Source: Cepaea nemoralis (lineage: Eukaryota; Mollusca; Gastropoda; Stylommatophora; Helicidae). From it: a stretch of DNA of 64,000 nucleotides. Each line of letters begins with the position of its first letter. Position 1 is the stretch's first letter. This document shows positions 10,369-20,654 of the stretch, piece by piece. The notes beneath the pieces were generated by a model. The model did not search any database. It saw only the letters and a program-made list of their open reading frames with translations, and was not told where the DNA came from. Made by a program: the position numbers and the translations under genes. The stretch covers positions 617,001-681,000 of the forward strand of contig JACEFZ010025808.1 in NCBI GenBank assembly GCA_014155875.1, read 5' to 3'.

Positions 10369-11929
10369 TACTGTAGGTAATCGTTCACTCCGCCAGTATG
10401 GCTCTGCGCTCTCCTTGAGTATTCCACGTTGGTGAGCTATCACAGTATTGAACCTCGATGTGACTTTTTTTCTGATTCTTTCTATTTTGTTGTTCATTTC
10501 CTTCAGCTGGCTGTCAATCCACATAGGTTGTTTCCCTGTCGCGCCAGAGGTTAGCAATTCCCACATTTCATTGTGTTCTTTTTCCATTTTTTTTTTAGTT
10601 TGCTTTCCTGGTCATTTATCATCTTTTTGATTTGTTCCAATTGTTCTTCAATGCTTTGGGCGGTTTTTTCCATCTTTGCTGTGGTCTCTTCCATATGTTT
10701 GGTGGCCTTTGCTAGTTTTCCTTCTGCTTCCTGCACTCTTTAATGAGCCTGACTTAGGTTGTCGTCCTCTGGTCTTGTGTCTGGTCCTACTTCTTTTTGT
10801 GCCTGTTGTCTTTTTTCCGGCGGTTTGTCGGCTACTTGTGCTCTCTGGTTAGTTATGTCTGTTTGCATTATCCGCCTCTTGGGTAGCGTTTCAGGGCCGC
10901 TTTTGTGGAGGTTCTGCTTCAATTTTACTATCCTGAGTGGTGTCTTGGTTAGCACTATTCCCTCCAGTTCCCTTTGTATGCAGGACACCCCTTGTATCTG
11001 GCACCGTGATTGCCCTTGCAGTTGGCGCATGTTCTTTTGGGATTGTGTTCTGCGTATTTTGTTTCGTTTTTTGCGAGCTGGCAGTCGCTCCTCCAGTGCG
11101 GTCCTCCACAGAACTTGCATGTTGGCACTTTCTGTCTGCAACTTTGCCGGAAGTGGCAAAATTTATGGCAAAGTGTGCACTGTGCTAATGGGGGAATATA
11201 TGCTTCGATGTGCTTGGGTTCCTTGTTTAGGGATATCTGACTCGGTGGTTCTTGTCCTTCACATTTGATTTTTATGATCGAGGTGGGTTTTCCTTACCCG
11301 TTCGTTATTCTTTCTCCGTCTATTATCTGTGCATGTTTGGTTTCTTTCCTAAGGTCGTTTAGGATCTTAGGAATGTCCCATTGAGGGCTGATGCCTTTTA
11401 CCACTATGTCGCAGGTTGGTTTGCAGACATCGATGTCTACTGTGATTTCATGTGATAGTTGAATATTGTAGGTCTTCTTTGTTCCTCTAATCTGTGTGAT
11501 GATTTCATCCATTTCTTCTGTATTATTCGGATATAAGATTGCCGTCCCTTGTTTTGTTTTATATAAGATCTTAATGGTTCTGTGTCCTATTTTGACTTCC
11601 AGCATCGATTTTATCTCGTTATAATTTTGCGCTTTGATGGACGCCTGTCCTTGCTTGACTTCTGTTACTACTAGTCGAGTCTTCTCGATCTCTGGCCTGT
11701 CTGCTGGTCTTGTATTTTGGTTCTCTGTCGGGTCTCTCTGGCTGTGGGATCGTTTATCATTTCTGTTTGTGCTGACTGCCGGTGCTGTACCGGCTGTTAC
11801 CGATTTCTGTTTGTCTCTGGTAGATCCACTGCTTGCCTTCCCCCGGATGGTGCCCGATTTAGGGATAGAAGCTGCTTTTTCTGAGTACAATTCCTTGCCT
11901 TGAAAGCTACTGCTGGTGTTGTAGGCCAT
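10369..11929 (-). pseudogene. LINE ORF1: nucleic-acid-binding protein with CCHC knuckles, frameshifted
   Basis: The protein would be the RNA-binding chaperone of the LINE. It is broken into several frames. 11929-11294 holds the N-terminal part, rich in Ser, Thr and charged residues, followed by an RRM-like region. About 11287-10961, in another frame, holds three zinc knuckles: CTLCHKFCHFRQSC, CKFCGGPHWRSDC and CANCKGNHGARYKGC. 10736-10369 holds a C-terminal coiled coil (KATKHMEETTAKMEKTAQ). About 10960-10740 is a basic, Gln-rich linker. The frame changes near 11290 and 10590 imply small indels. This domain order, with the knuckles before a coiled coil, is what I read from the sequence; I do not assign a named family. 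Confidence 0.75.
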
Positions 11930-12035
11930 TTTGTAAAGTTGTAGGGAATTCTTCTGGTTATTTGGGTTTATCGCGGTGATAAAGTTTTATATGAGTTAAA
12001 TAGTGTTACTACTCATGTTTCTTGGTTTCCTTGGA

Positions 12036-12893
12036 AATATTGGCACAGTTGTCACAATCGAGACAATCAAACAGTGCGGTGAAAACACGTGCTCTTCCAG
12101 CCATGAAATATTGGCACAGTTGTCACAATCGCCACAATCAAACAGTGCGGTGAAAACACGTGCTCCTCCAGCCATGAAATATTGGCACAGTTGTCACAAT
12201 CGCCACAATCAAACAGTGCGGTGAAAACACGTGCTCCTCCAGCCATGAAATATTGACACAGTTGTCACAATTGCCACAATCAAACAGTGCGGTGAAAAAA
12301 CGTGCGCCTCCAGCCATGAAATATTGGCACAGTTGTCACAATTGCCACAATCAAACAGTGCGGTGAAAACACGTGCGCCTCCAGCCATGAAATATTGACA
12401 CAGTTGTCACAATTGCCACAATCAAACAGTGCGGTGAAAACACGCGCGCCTCCAGCCATGAAATATTGGCACAGTTGTCACAATTGCCACAATCAAACAG
12501 TGCGGTGAAAACACGTGCGCCTCCAGCCATGAAATATTGGCACAGTTGTCACAATTGCCACAATCAAACAGTGCGGTGAAAACACGTGCGCCTCCAGCCA
12601 TGAAATATTGACACGGTTGTCACAATTGCCACAATCAAACAGTGCGGTAAAAACACGTGCTCCTCCAGCCATGAAATATTGGCACAGTTGTCACAATCGC
12701 CACAATCCAATAGTGCGGTGAAAACACGTGCGCCTCCAGCCATGAAATATTGACACAGTTGTCACAATTGCCACAATCAAACAGTGCGGTGAAAACACGT
12801 GCGCCTCCAGCCATGAAATATTGACACAGTTGTCACAATTGCCACAATCAAACAGTGCGGTGAAAACACGTGCTCCTCCAGCCATGAAATACA
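12036..12893. repeat. Twelve tandem 71-bp units
   Basis: Units start at 12041 and repeat every 71 bases (12041, 12112, 12183 and on to 12822) with few mismatches. Each contains TTGTCACAAT, GCCACAATCAAACAGTGCGG and CCTCCAGCCATGAAAT. The array lies about 105 bases upstream of the minus-strand LINE ORF1 start, in the position of a LINE 5' UTR. 71 is not a multiple of three, so open frames across it are accidental. Confidence 0.95.
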
Positions 12894-13075
12894 CACGAGT
12901 TCCTTGTTTTCCCTGGGAAATAATCGTTCACGTGTCACAATCGCGATATTCCAATAGTGCGGAGAAACAATGTGCTACTCCAGCGAAGAAATACACATGG
13001 GTTTTTTGTTTTTACCTTGGAAATAAAATCACACTTGTCACACACGCGATAATCCAATATTGTGAAGCAGAATAG
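12894..13075. repeat. Two diverged longer relatives of the 71-bp unit
   Basis: After the array come two degenerate units of about 90-100 bases that share TGTCACAATCGCGAT and CCAATA-TGCGG sequence with it. They also carry a segment (CACGAGTTCCTTGTTTTCCC) missing from the 71-bp units. A similar segment precedes the first unit (12009-12036). The 71-bp unit therefore looks like a deletion derivative of a unit of about 100 bp. Confidence 0.7.
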
Positions 13076-13685
13076 ACACGTCTACCTTCAACCGTGAACC
13101 TCACTCGACTCTTTACTTTCCAGAACATGTCATGGTGCTTAGTTTTGGCTGAGTCAACCCGGGAGCAATAGTGGGGACTCAATTACATGATCTACTGGCT
13201 AACCATTCGCTATGCTCTCGACGGCCTTTGCCTTTATTAAGCGAAATTTAAGGGGAAACAAATACCCCTTTTCACGGGAACATAATATTCATTTTATTGT
13301 TTGCAAGGGACATAACTCGCAAACGTTTTTTGAAAAGAAAAACAATTAAAAACAATTAGTTACATTAATTGTTAAATGTTTAATATGATGACAACATCTA
13401 TTAACGGTTAACACAATAATTTGACATGCTAAAGTCTGAAATACTTTTACTACTAAAAATGAATAAAATGTACTTGTTAATGCAATATATACAATGTTAC
13501 AACACTGCAAGCTCCGTACACGATGTTAACGATGTCCCCAATGGACGAAAATAACTTTGTCACTCTGGTTTCTTTTTACAACGTTTACCTCCTCCTCAAT
13601 CTTTCGTGGATTCGTGTTTCTTAATTGTAGTAACAACTCTGGATTCTCTTCCCAACGTATAAAATTAATAAAAAGGTCCGAAGTG
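13076..13685. other. No gene seen
   Basis: About 600 bases of AT-rich sequence with no recognisable coding or repeat structure, between the satellite array and the 5' units of the next LINE. Confidence 0.5.
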
Positions 13686-13687
13686 TC

Positions 13688-13942
13688 CACACCATGTGTA
13701 GATTTGGATTAAGGTTTTTCTATTTCACGGATTATTTAAAAATATCAGTGATTTTAATTTTGTGGAAGTGAATTCGATAGTATATCACCACGTGTAGCTC
13801 TGGATTAAAATTTCACCTGTCACGGATTACTCAAATATATCAGTGATTTCAATTTTGTGGAAGTGTTTTCGATTGTTTTCACCACGTGTACCTGTATCTG
13901 TGCTTCCGTATTGAAGATTTCCTCTGTCACGGATTATCGAAG
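13688..13942 (+). repeat. Three degenerate tandem units in the LINE-A 5' UTR
   Basis: Units of about 95-100 bp recur at 13688, 13787 and 13880 (the last incomplete). Each contains a CAC(C)ACGTGTA segment, a TCACGGATTA segment and, in the first two, ATATCAGTGATTT plus AATTTTGTGGAAGTG. They end immediately before the ORF1 ATG at 13943. Tandem 5' UTR monomers act as promoters in some mammalian L1s; a promoter role here is inference. Confidence 0.75.
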
Positions 13943-14994
13943 ATGGAAAACCACATTGTTAAACGTGTCAAAGTCAACACAAGTGAAGGTTTCGAAGGAG
14001 GAGCGTTCCATCAAGCGAACACACTTGTGTTTTCTATATCAGGACCTCATGTATTCCGGTTCAACTACTCGCTGATGGCGAGCGTCTTGAGGGAGCCTTG
14101 CGGGATTGGTAGGGAAGGGATAAAATCCATCTACCGCTTTCAGGACCCTAAAAGATGGTACGCTACGCTAACACCGGAAGCAAAGGCGGCTCATTATGAA
14201 CGGCTTCACGGGACGAAGCATGAACTGCAAGATCCTAAAGTAACTATTGTAGTAGAAAACATAGAGAAGGAAAAGGCCAAGGCTATGATTCACTGGATGC
14301 CTACAACCGCAAAGATTGAGACAGTGAAGCAAATAGCCGCGGATATTTCGGGAGATATAAACGCGGAAGTGCATAAGCTGAAAAACAGCACGGACAAGTG
14401 GTTACTTCTGTGCAACCCGAAAGAACCTCTGCCACATTACGTAGACATGGAGTTGGACGGGGTAGAAGACAAGCTACACCGTCTCTTCATCACAGTTCCG
14501 GGGCGCCGTACGGTGTGTACAGTCTGTGGGTAAGACTCCCACTGGAGTAATAAATGTCCGCCAAAGTACAAACCCAGAAGGGACCTAGATTGGCACAAAA
14601 AGTCACCTCGAACTCCGAGATAGTTCAACATGGTAAGGATAAGGAGGATGAAGACGGTTTCCAGCTGGTCAGTCGGAAAAGGGGACGCTCAACCAAGAGC
14701 CTGTCTGACGGCGAGAACTCGACACCTCCAGCCTGCCAAACACCTGTTACCACGCTGCCGCCCCTCAACAACCACGACTACCCTACACCGCCTGAAGCGC
14801 ACAGGTCAAACAAAAAGAAATGTGTAAGTAATTATACTGAACAGATAACGACCAGCGCCGTGACCGAAATAGGCAGTGATAATGTTAACACACCACCACG
14901 ACAAAGAAACCTGTCAGATTATTCACCAAGCCTCGTTATTGACTTAGAGATTTCGAGCCCGGCGAAGGAATCTACTGACTATCTCCAGAAATGA
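13943..14994 (+). pseudogene. LINE-A ORF1, stopped inside its zinc knuckle
   Basis: An RNA-binding protein of the LINE. From the ATG at 13943, about 195 codons encode a globular RRM-like region (TLVFSISGP, GIKSIYRFQDPKRWYATL, KVTIVVENIEKEKAKAMIHW). A knuckle then begins CTVCG, is interrupted by TAA (14531-14533), and continues in the same frame as DSHWSNKC. The related LINE-B ORF1 has Leu at the stop position (CPTCGLDSHWANKC), so a one-base change explains the stop. Further on, the homologous frame shifts: 14554-14994 encodes a basic, Ser/Pro-rich tail with the motif EDEDGFQLVSRKRGR, which matches ENDGFQVVGHGRKR in LINE-B ORF1. The protein is thus interrupted twice. Confidence 0.85.
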
Positions 14995-15064
14995 TAACAG
15001 GAATACAGACAGTTTGAAACAAGAAACATAATTATGCTCAACCTTTTCTTATTTTACAACAAAA

Positions 15065-18000
15065 ATGGCAGCGGAAATTAAAATAATGAGTATTAACATT
15101 CGAGGTATAAGATCCAAAATTAATCATCTTATACCACTCATACACAAATATAAACCTGATTTTATACTCATTCAGGAAACTAACGTTAAAACCGACGAAA
15201 ACGCATCATATATCACAACAAGCTTAGGTCTAAGACACTCGTGTTTTAGTGTTAGTACTCAACATATCGGATTGGGTACAGCAATAATACAAACATCGGA
15301 CAGGTGGCAGATTATAGAGAAGGACAGGGACTGCCAGGGTAGGATAGCTATAGTACAGGTGAGAAGTAACATAAATAAATACACAATTGTCAACATACAC
15401 GCACCGCCTGGCTACAGAAATCAGCCGCTCTTCTACCAAACACTGGAAAATTTATTATCACGCTCATATCGGAGTCACAACATCATTCTAGGGGGTGATT
15501 TTAATTGCGTACTTTCGGCGCACGACCTTATAAATGGAGATGTAAGAATGCAAATTAGAAACACAACGGGGGAGGAGGAACATCGATTAGACACATTGCA
15601 AACAATTTTAGATATCCATGGGCTAACAGACGCATACAGGCAGATGCATTCCCATGGAATAGATACAACACACACAAACAATGCACATAACAGAGCAGCG
15701 CGATTAGATAGAATTTATGCGCCCATAACACATCATATAACACAAGTCAAGCATTTACAGGAGACACTGAACTTCACAGACCATAAGGCTGTAGTTGCAA
15801 CAATAAACACAGTACAAGCAACACCACATCTTACAAGATCTCCCCATTGGAAACTTAACAGTACACTTTTACAAAATCAGGACTATGTAGATTGCATAAC
15901 AAAACTGATTCTCACATACACAAGCGATATACCGGAGGGTAATGCGCGAGAACTCTGGGAAACACTTAAACAAACTATACGAGAGAGAACACAAACACTA
16001 GCAGCAGTAATACACAAGCAAAAAGTACAACAAGAAAAAGTATTGGAAAATGCAATTAAGCTCTTACTACAGACAGACAAAAATTCACCACTCATCATAG
16101 CATTACAGGAAGAATTAGATCTCCACAGACATCATCGATTTCAGGGGGCTTTACTGCGAACAAAGTTACAAACTATAACACAAGAGATACCGAGTAAAAA
16201 ATACCTATATTTAGAACAAAACATACAGCGCAGCAGACAGATAGGCCAGATAATTGACAGGGAAGGAAATATACAAGTCGAGCCACAACAAATAGCCATA
16301 GCCTTTGAAGATTATTACAAGAACCTTTATACAGAGGAAAACACACAGGCGCACGTGCAAGAACACTTTATGAAATTCACAAAAGAACTCACAGAGGAAC
16401 AGAAACTAACACTAGATACTGAATTAACACTAACAGATATAGCACAAGCGGTTCATGGAATGCAGAAGGGCAAATTGCCTGGCCCTGACGGTATTACCGC
16501 TGAATTCTGTCAGTTTTTCTTTCCTCTTCTAAGTCCCTTTTACTAACAGTATTCTCTGAATCTTTCCACAAACAAGAACTCCCATCCAGTTTCAACAAGT
16601 CTTACATCACTCTTATTCCGAAGGAGAACACCGACAAGACACTTTTAAAGAGTTACAGACCGATCTCGCTTTTAAATGTAGACTACAAGATTTTAACAAA
16701 GGCTTTGACGAATAAATTGGAACCAATAATGTCATCTCTCATTCACGAAGACCAGCAATGTAGTGTGCAACACCGCAATATCCAGCAACACACACACTTC
16801 ATAAGGGACATCATCAACTGCACACATCTGAAAAACTGTCAGTCCTCAATTCTATCTTTAGATCAAGAAAAAGCATTCGACAGAATATCTCACTCATACC
16901 TCCACAAAACTCTCTCACACTGCAACGTGGGAAATTATTTTCGGACATGGGTCAAAATTTTATATATGAAACCGGAAAGTCGGATTCTATTAAACCATAC
17001 CCTAACCAATTCTTTCAGGTTGACTAGGTCAGTGAGACAGGGATGTCCCTTGTCCCCATTACTGTACGTTGTCGCTCTAGAGCCACTTCTAGAAAAGATA
17101 CGACAGGACGACAATGTCAGGGGCACGTTCATACCAGGTAAGGGTGAACAAAAGCTGCGTGCTTATGCGGACGATACCATTTTCTTTCCGACAACTGAAA
17201 AATCTGTACGGATCATTTTGGAAACGTTCTCGATTTTCGGCAAAGGGAGTGGGGCAAAATTAAAAGTCCAAAAATCTACTATAATGGGATTAGGCAAATG
17301 GAAAAATAAGGCGGATTTTCTATTTGACTTAACATCAGACAATCTTATAAAAGTGTACGGAATAGTCTTCCCATGTCAACCAAATCAGACATACAAAGAC
17401 ACTTGGCAAAATCTAGAGAAGAAAATAACAGATATATTACAGAGGTACAAACACAAAACAACTACCATATTTGGTAGAAGTACCATTGTTAATACATATA
17501 TAATTCCAAAAATACTATATCTGTGCACAGTCCTAGATCCTCCACGTCAGACTGTCACAAACATAAACAAAGAGATTAGACGCTTTGTGTTTGGCAGCAC
17601 CATCTACAGTATCAAACATACTACACTCATGCAAGACAAAAAAGATGGAGGTATCGCCCTCCAAGACATAACAACCAAAATACAAGCACTTAGGATCAAA
17701 CACGTAGGTGAAATCCTACAACATCCAGAAAAACACCCTTTAGCACACTATTACATTGGAATTAGGATATCTTACTTAAAACCTATTAGGAATACATCCT
17801 CACATTACTTTGGCACTCTCCCAACGTTCTACAAAACATGTATTTCAGCCATTAAAGGACACGAAAAATTACTACACAAGAAAACACATACAATCTACAG
17901 GCATTTAGTTAAATTACAAGCAACTCCGGTACATCTCAGAATTAAAAGAGGACATAGATATTTCATAAAAGGTTATACCGAAATTTTCTCTAATATTCAC

Positions 18001-18450
18001 AACAAGCAGATTACTCCAAAAGCAAGGGAAATTACATATAGGCTTGTTTACAGCATGACCCCAACAACAGAGAGAACAGCAAAAATAACTAAACAAATAC
18101 TACAGTGTCAGCTTTGTAGACGGAACGTCCAAGAATCAGAAGAGCACATCTATTACGATTGCAACACAATCATGCCAACAAGAAATCTCCTACAAAACAT
18201 CCTAAACACTCAAACGAAACAAAGAACAGATGTTTACAAAGCAATCATGATAAATTCCATTCCTTAATCCACACAAGACATCCACACAAAGCTACTTGTG
18301 CTATTGGCAGAGTACAGAAATCTTATATGGACATTAAGAAACAAAGCACTATACAATTACAGAACAATCAACAAAGAAATTGTCCAACAACTTTATCAAC
18401 AAAAAGTCGCAAACATTCTAATCTTAGCTCCACAAGCGCAAATCTCGTAA
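15065..18450 (+). pseudogene. LINE-A ORF2: endonuclease, RT, zinc knuckle (one frameshift, one stop)
   Basis: ORF2 supplies DNA nicking and reverse transcription. The start ATG is at 15065. The endonuclease occupies the first ~230 residues: SINIRGIRSK, LIQETNVKT, GGDFNC, RLDRIYAP and FTDHKAV carry the expected Asn, Glu, Asp/Asn and Asp-His residues. The RT region starts with KGKLPGPDGITAEF, after which the frame changes near 16530 in a T/C-rich stretch. RT then continues in the second frame (from about 16540; ORF body 16705-18267), with SLDQEKAFDRI, RQGCPLSPLLY and YADD. A C-terminal CX2C...HX4C knuckle (CQLCRRNVQESEEHIYYDC) follows. TAA at 18265-18267 stops the frame, but it stays open for 60 more codons to 18450. 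The related copy at 49 kb has TAC at this codon, so the stop is a point mutation in this copy. Confidence 0.9.
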
Positions 18451-19195
18451 AAGATTTGGCTGAAGACAGCACATATTACAGAAGAAGTAAAGAATTTGTT
18501 TTAAACAAAGGATACTACAAGTATAAATGTGTTTATTGATGGTATTAATAATCTTATAATTATATTATTAGTATTAAAAATACTATTATTATTACTGCTA
18601 CTATTATTATTAATTTTCCAATTATTATATTTGAATGTGCAACATGAAATATATTGTGGATAGGTGTCTATGAGTGTGCGAGCACGCGCGTGCGTGCGTG
18701 TAGCAGCCTTTAAACCAAGTCGGTATCTCAAGTATTAAAATGATGTTATATGGTAATGATATGTTTCAAAAGAAAAATATGCACCACCATGTATAAACAA
18801 ATTGAATGAGCCCTTTAAGTACCCAGTAAGCTAAGGTGGCTTTTAGTGGCCAGGTTTTAATTCCTTCCCATTGTATATGAAACCCAGACACTATCACAAC
18901 TTTGGACCAATTATCTCCCTGGAGACAGGCCTTGGACTCTAATTACTAGTAGTAAATCACTGATTCTTGTTCCCCAAACAAAAGGTATCATGGACTAGAG
19001 CGTCACCCTGTAATTTGTCATCAGGCAACAACACCAACGACCTTCGCCTCAGTAGCTAAGTGACCCAGAAATTACAAAGAAGCCACATTTTAATGGAATT
19101 GATAGTTTAAAGTTTATTGTCCAAGCGGGGGGCATTTAAATGTACTGCAGTTTCCAGAAAGCACGAGGTTGTGTGTGTGTGTGTGTTGTGTATGT

Positions 19196-19287
<92 letters not shown>

Positions 19288-19542
19288 GGAGAGATGGACA
19301 GGTGTTTCATGCATTCCGCTTGCGGAAGTGGAAGTGAAGCATATGCAAGGTATGTGTATCTACATGCACTATGCCACAAATGTCATATTATCATAACTGT
19401 ATATATGTATGTATATGTTTTATTCACAATGTCACTAACAAACGGCAACGCTCTGTAATATACACAAACAAAAGAAACACACACTACAACTTGTAAATCC
19501 ACATTGCTTTGTATGAAATAAAAGTTGAAAAAAAAAAAAAAA
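18451..19542 (+). other. LINE-A 3' UTR with poly(A) end
   Basis: The noncoding 3' part of LINE-A. Its counterpart in the minus-strand copy (48116-49100) has the same landmarks in the same order. It includes a (GT)n(GA)n tract at 19169-19282, a CAACGCTCTGTAA motif near 19445 shared with LINE-B, AATAAA at 19517 and the poly(A) run. Confidence 0.85.
19169..19282. repeat. (GT)n-(GA)n composite microsatellite
   Basis: About 60 bases of GT followed by about 54 of GA. Apparent open frames of Arg-Glu or Cys-Val on either strand come from this repeat and are not genes. The same composite lies at the same place in the second LINE-A copy, as CT then CA at 48377-48470 in + orientation. Confidence 0.97.
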
Positions 19543-19754
19543 TTAAGTGTATTTCCGCACGGACATCGATCACTTGGGATGTATGTATTACAGGTCAAAC
19601 ATATCAAGAACGCATAGGACGGATGTTTACGAGGGAAAATGGTCGCCTGCACGGGTCGGTTTAGCACATGAAGATGATTTTTTATTGATTCTGCCAAGGA
19701 AGCAAACATATTTTCCTATCTTAAATTAATAATTGTTTGCCTGACAATTTTCAG

Positions 19755-19910
19755 CTTGTTCCATACCGGCCAGTCAGTGATTGTTGAGTTTAAGACTGAC
19801 ACATGCGCAGGTCAGACAAATGAGATAAACTTCCTGGAATATGTGGTGGTGCTTGTCAGTGTTGAGCATCAGCGGAGGGGGAATGTTTACGCTGAACTGA
19901 AGTCTCCTAT
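19755..19910 (+). CDS. Exon encoding part of a proprotein convertase P domain, copy 1
   Basis: Furin-type convertases cleave precursor proteins at dibasic sites in the secretory pathway. Their P domain, downstream of the catalytic domain, is needed for folding and activity. The 156-bp exon reads as 52 codons in phase 2-2. Its core resembles the P-domain pattern C-G--N-I--LEH--V-VSV-H-RRG----L-SP: visible pieces are TDTCAGQTNEINFLEY and VEHQRRGNVYAELKSPM. It is preceded by a pyrimidine-rich acceptor ending TTTTCAG and followed by a GT donor (CCTAT|GTGTCA), which would be completed by G to give Met. This copy has Thr, Tyr and Val where copy 2 has the family-typical Ala, His and Met, so it may be relaxed or specialised. 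No other exon of the gene was identified. Confidence 0.68.
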
Positions 19911-19929
19911 GTGTCAGTTGTTGTTGTCA

Positions 19930-19978
<49 letters not shown>

Positions 19979-20300
19979 GTTTTTGCGTGTGTGTTTTTTT
20001 TTTTGGGGGGGGGGGGGGGAGGTTACTGTACACGTGGCCGCAAAGAAATTGTTGACTTCTGTGCCCAACAACAACATCAAGAGCTGCATGTCTCAGGAAC
20101 TGAAAAAATAATCATCATAGGTCATACCAATATAAGCATGGGCGGTCATGTTACGCCATCTCACACGATCACCAGAGTCGTGGATCAGCTCTGTGTTTTT
20201 GTCTCCACCATGCCATTTGGCTAAGTCGTCCAGATATTTACTTCTCTGCCTTGCCCTTGTTCTTTCCTCTCTATATTTCCAGTTGTCACACAGTTTTCAG

Positions 20301-20456
20301 CTTGTTCCATACCGGCCAGTCAGTGATGGTTGAGTTTAAGACTGACGCATGCGCAGGTCAGACAAATGAGATAAACTTCCTGGAACATATGGTGGTGGTT
20401 GTCAGTGTTGAGCATCAGCGGAGGGGGAATGTTTACGCTGAACTGAAGTCTCCTAT
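20301..20456 (+). CDS. Exon encoding part of a proprotein convertase P domain, copy 2
   Basis: This is a tandem copy of the preceding exon with the same length, phase (2-2), acceptor (TTTTCAG) and donor (GTGTCA). It reads FKTDACAGQTNEINFLEH followed by VEHQRRGNVYAELKSPM. TDAC and LEH match the usual convertase P-domain sequence, so this is the better conserved copy. I count five base differences between the two exons, and all five change the amino acid. Because the exon is symmetric, including either or both copies would keep the frame. If both were used, about 52 residues of P domain would be repeated, which would probably not fold as a normal domain. Alternatives are mutually exclusive use, or copy 1 as a dead duplicate. 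Confidence 0.72.
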
Positions 20457-20654
20457 GTGTCAGTTGTTGTTGTTGTCATTGTTGTTGTTGTTGTCATTGT
20501 TGTTGTTGTTGTTGTTGTTGTTGTGTTTTTGCGTGTGTGTTTTTTTTGGTTTTTTTGTTTGGGGGGGGGGGGAGAGTTTACTGTACACGTGGCCGCAAAA
20601 AAAATTGTTGACTTCTGTGCCCAACAACAACATCAAGAGCTGCATGTCTCAGGA

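Larger units (their letters stand above)
9345..12002 (-). mobile_element. I/jockey-like LINE, split by the LTR element
   Basis: A minus-strand non-LTR retrotransposon. It has a short 5' region, an ORF1 with three CCHC knuckles and a coiled coil, and an apurinic-type endonuclease at the start of ORF2. The RT part is not visible because the LTR element sits in the endonuclease frame and the remainder would lie left of position 1. The ORF1 type with CCHC knuckles and the endonuclease motifs point to the I/jockey side of the LINE tree rather than L1/Tx1; the exact clade is not determined. Confidence 0.8.
13686..19542 (+). mobile_element. LINE-A: near-complete L1/Tx1-type LINE
   Basis: A + strand non-LTR retrotransposon of about 5.9 kb. 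It has tandem 5' units, an ORF1 with RRM-like region and CCHC knuckle, an ORF2 with endonuclease, RT and a C-terminal zinc knuckle, and a 1.1-kb 3' UTR with a GT/GA microsatellite. It ends with AATAAA (19517-19522) and a run of 15 A (19528-19542). The RT motifs (ISLLN-DYKIL, SLDQEKAFDRI, RQGCPLSPLLY, YADD) are those of the L1/Tx1 group. A 5'-truncated relative lies at 48116-49543 on the minus strand. I found no convincing target-site duplication. Confidence 0.9.

Noticed and set aside
12036..12893. Regular repeat array resembling a CRISPR
   Set aside because: The units are contiguous 71-bp repeats with no unique spacers, in a eukaryotic LINE context.
19114..19379. Thr/His and Ser/Leu repeat ORFs
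   Set aside because: Products of the GT/GA microsatellite.
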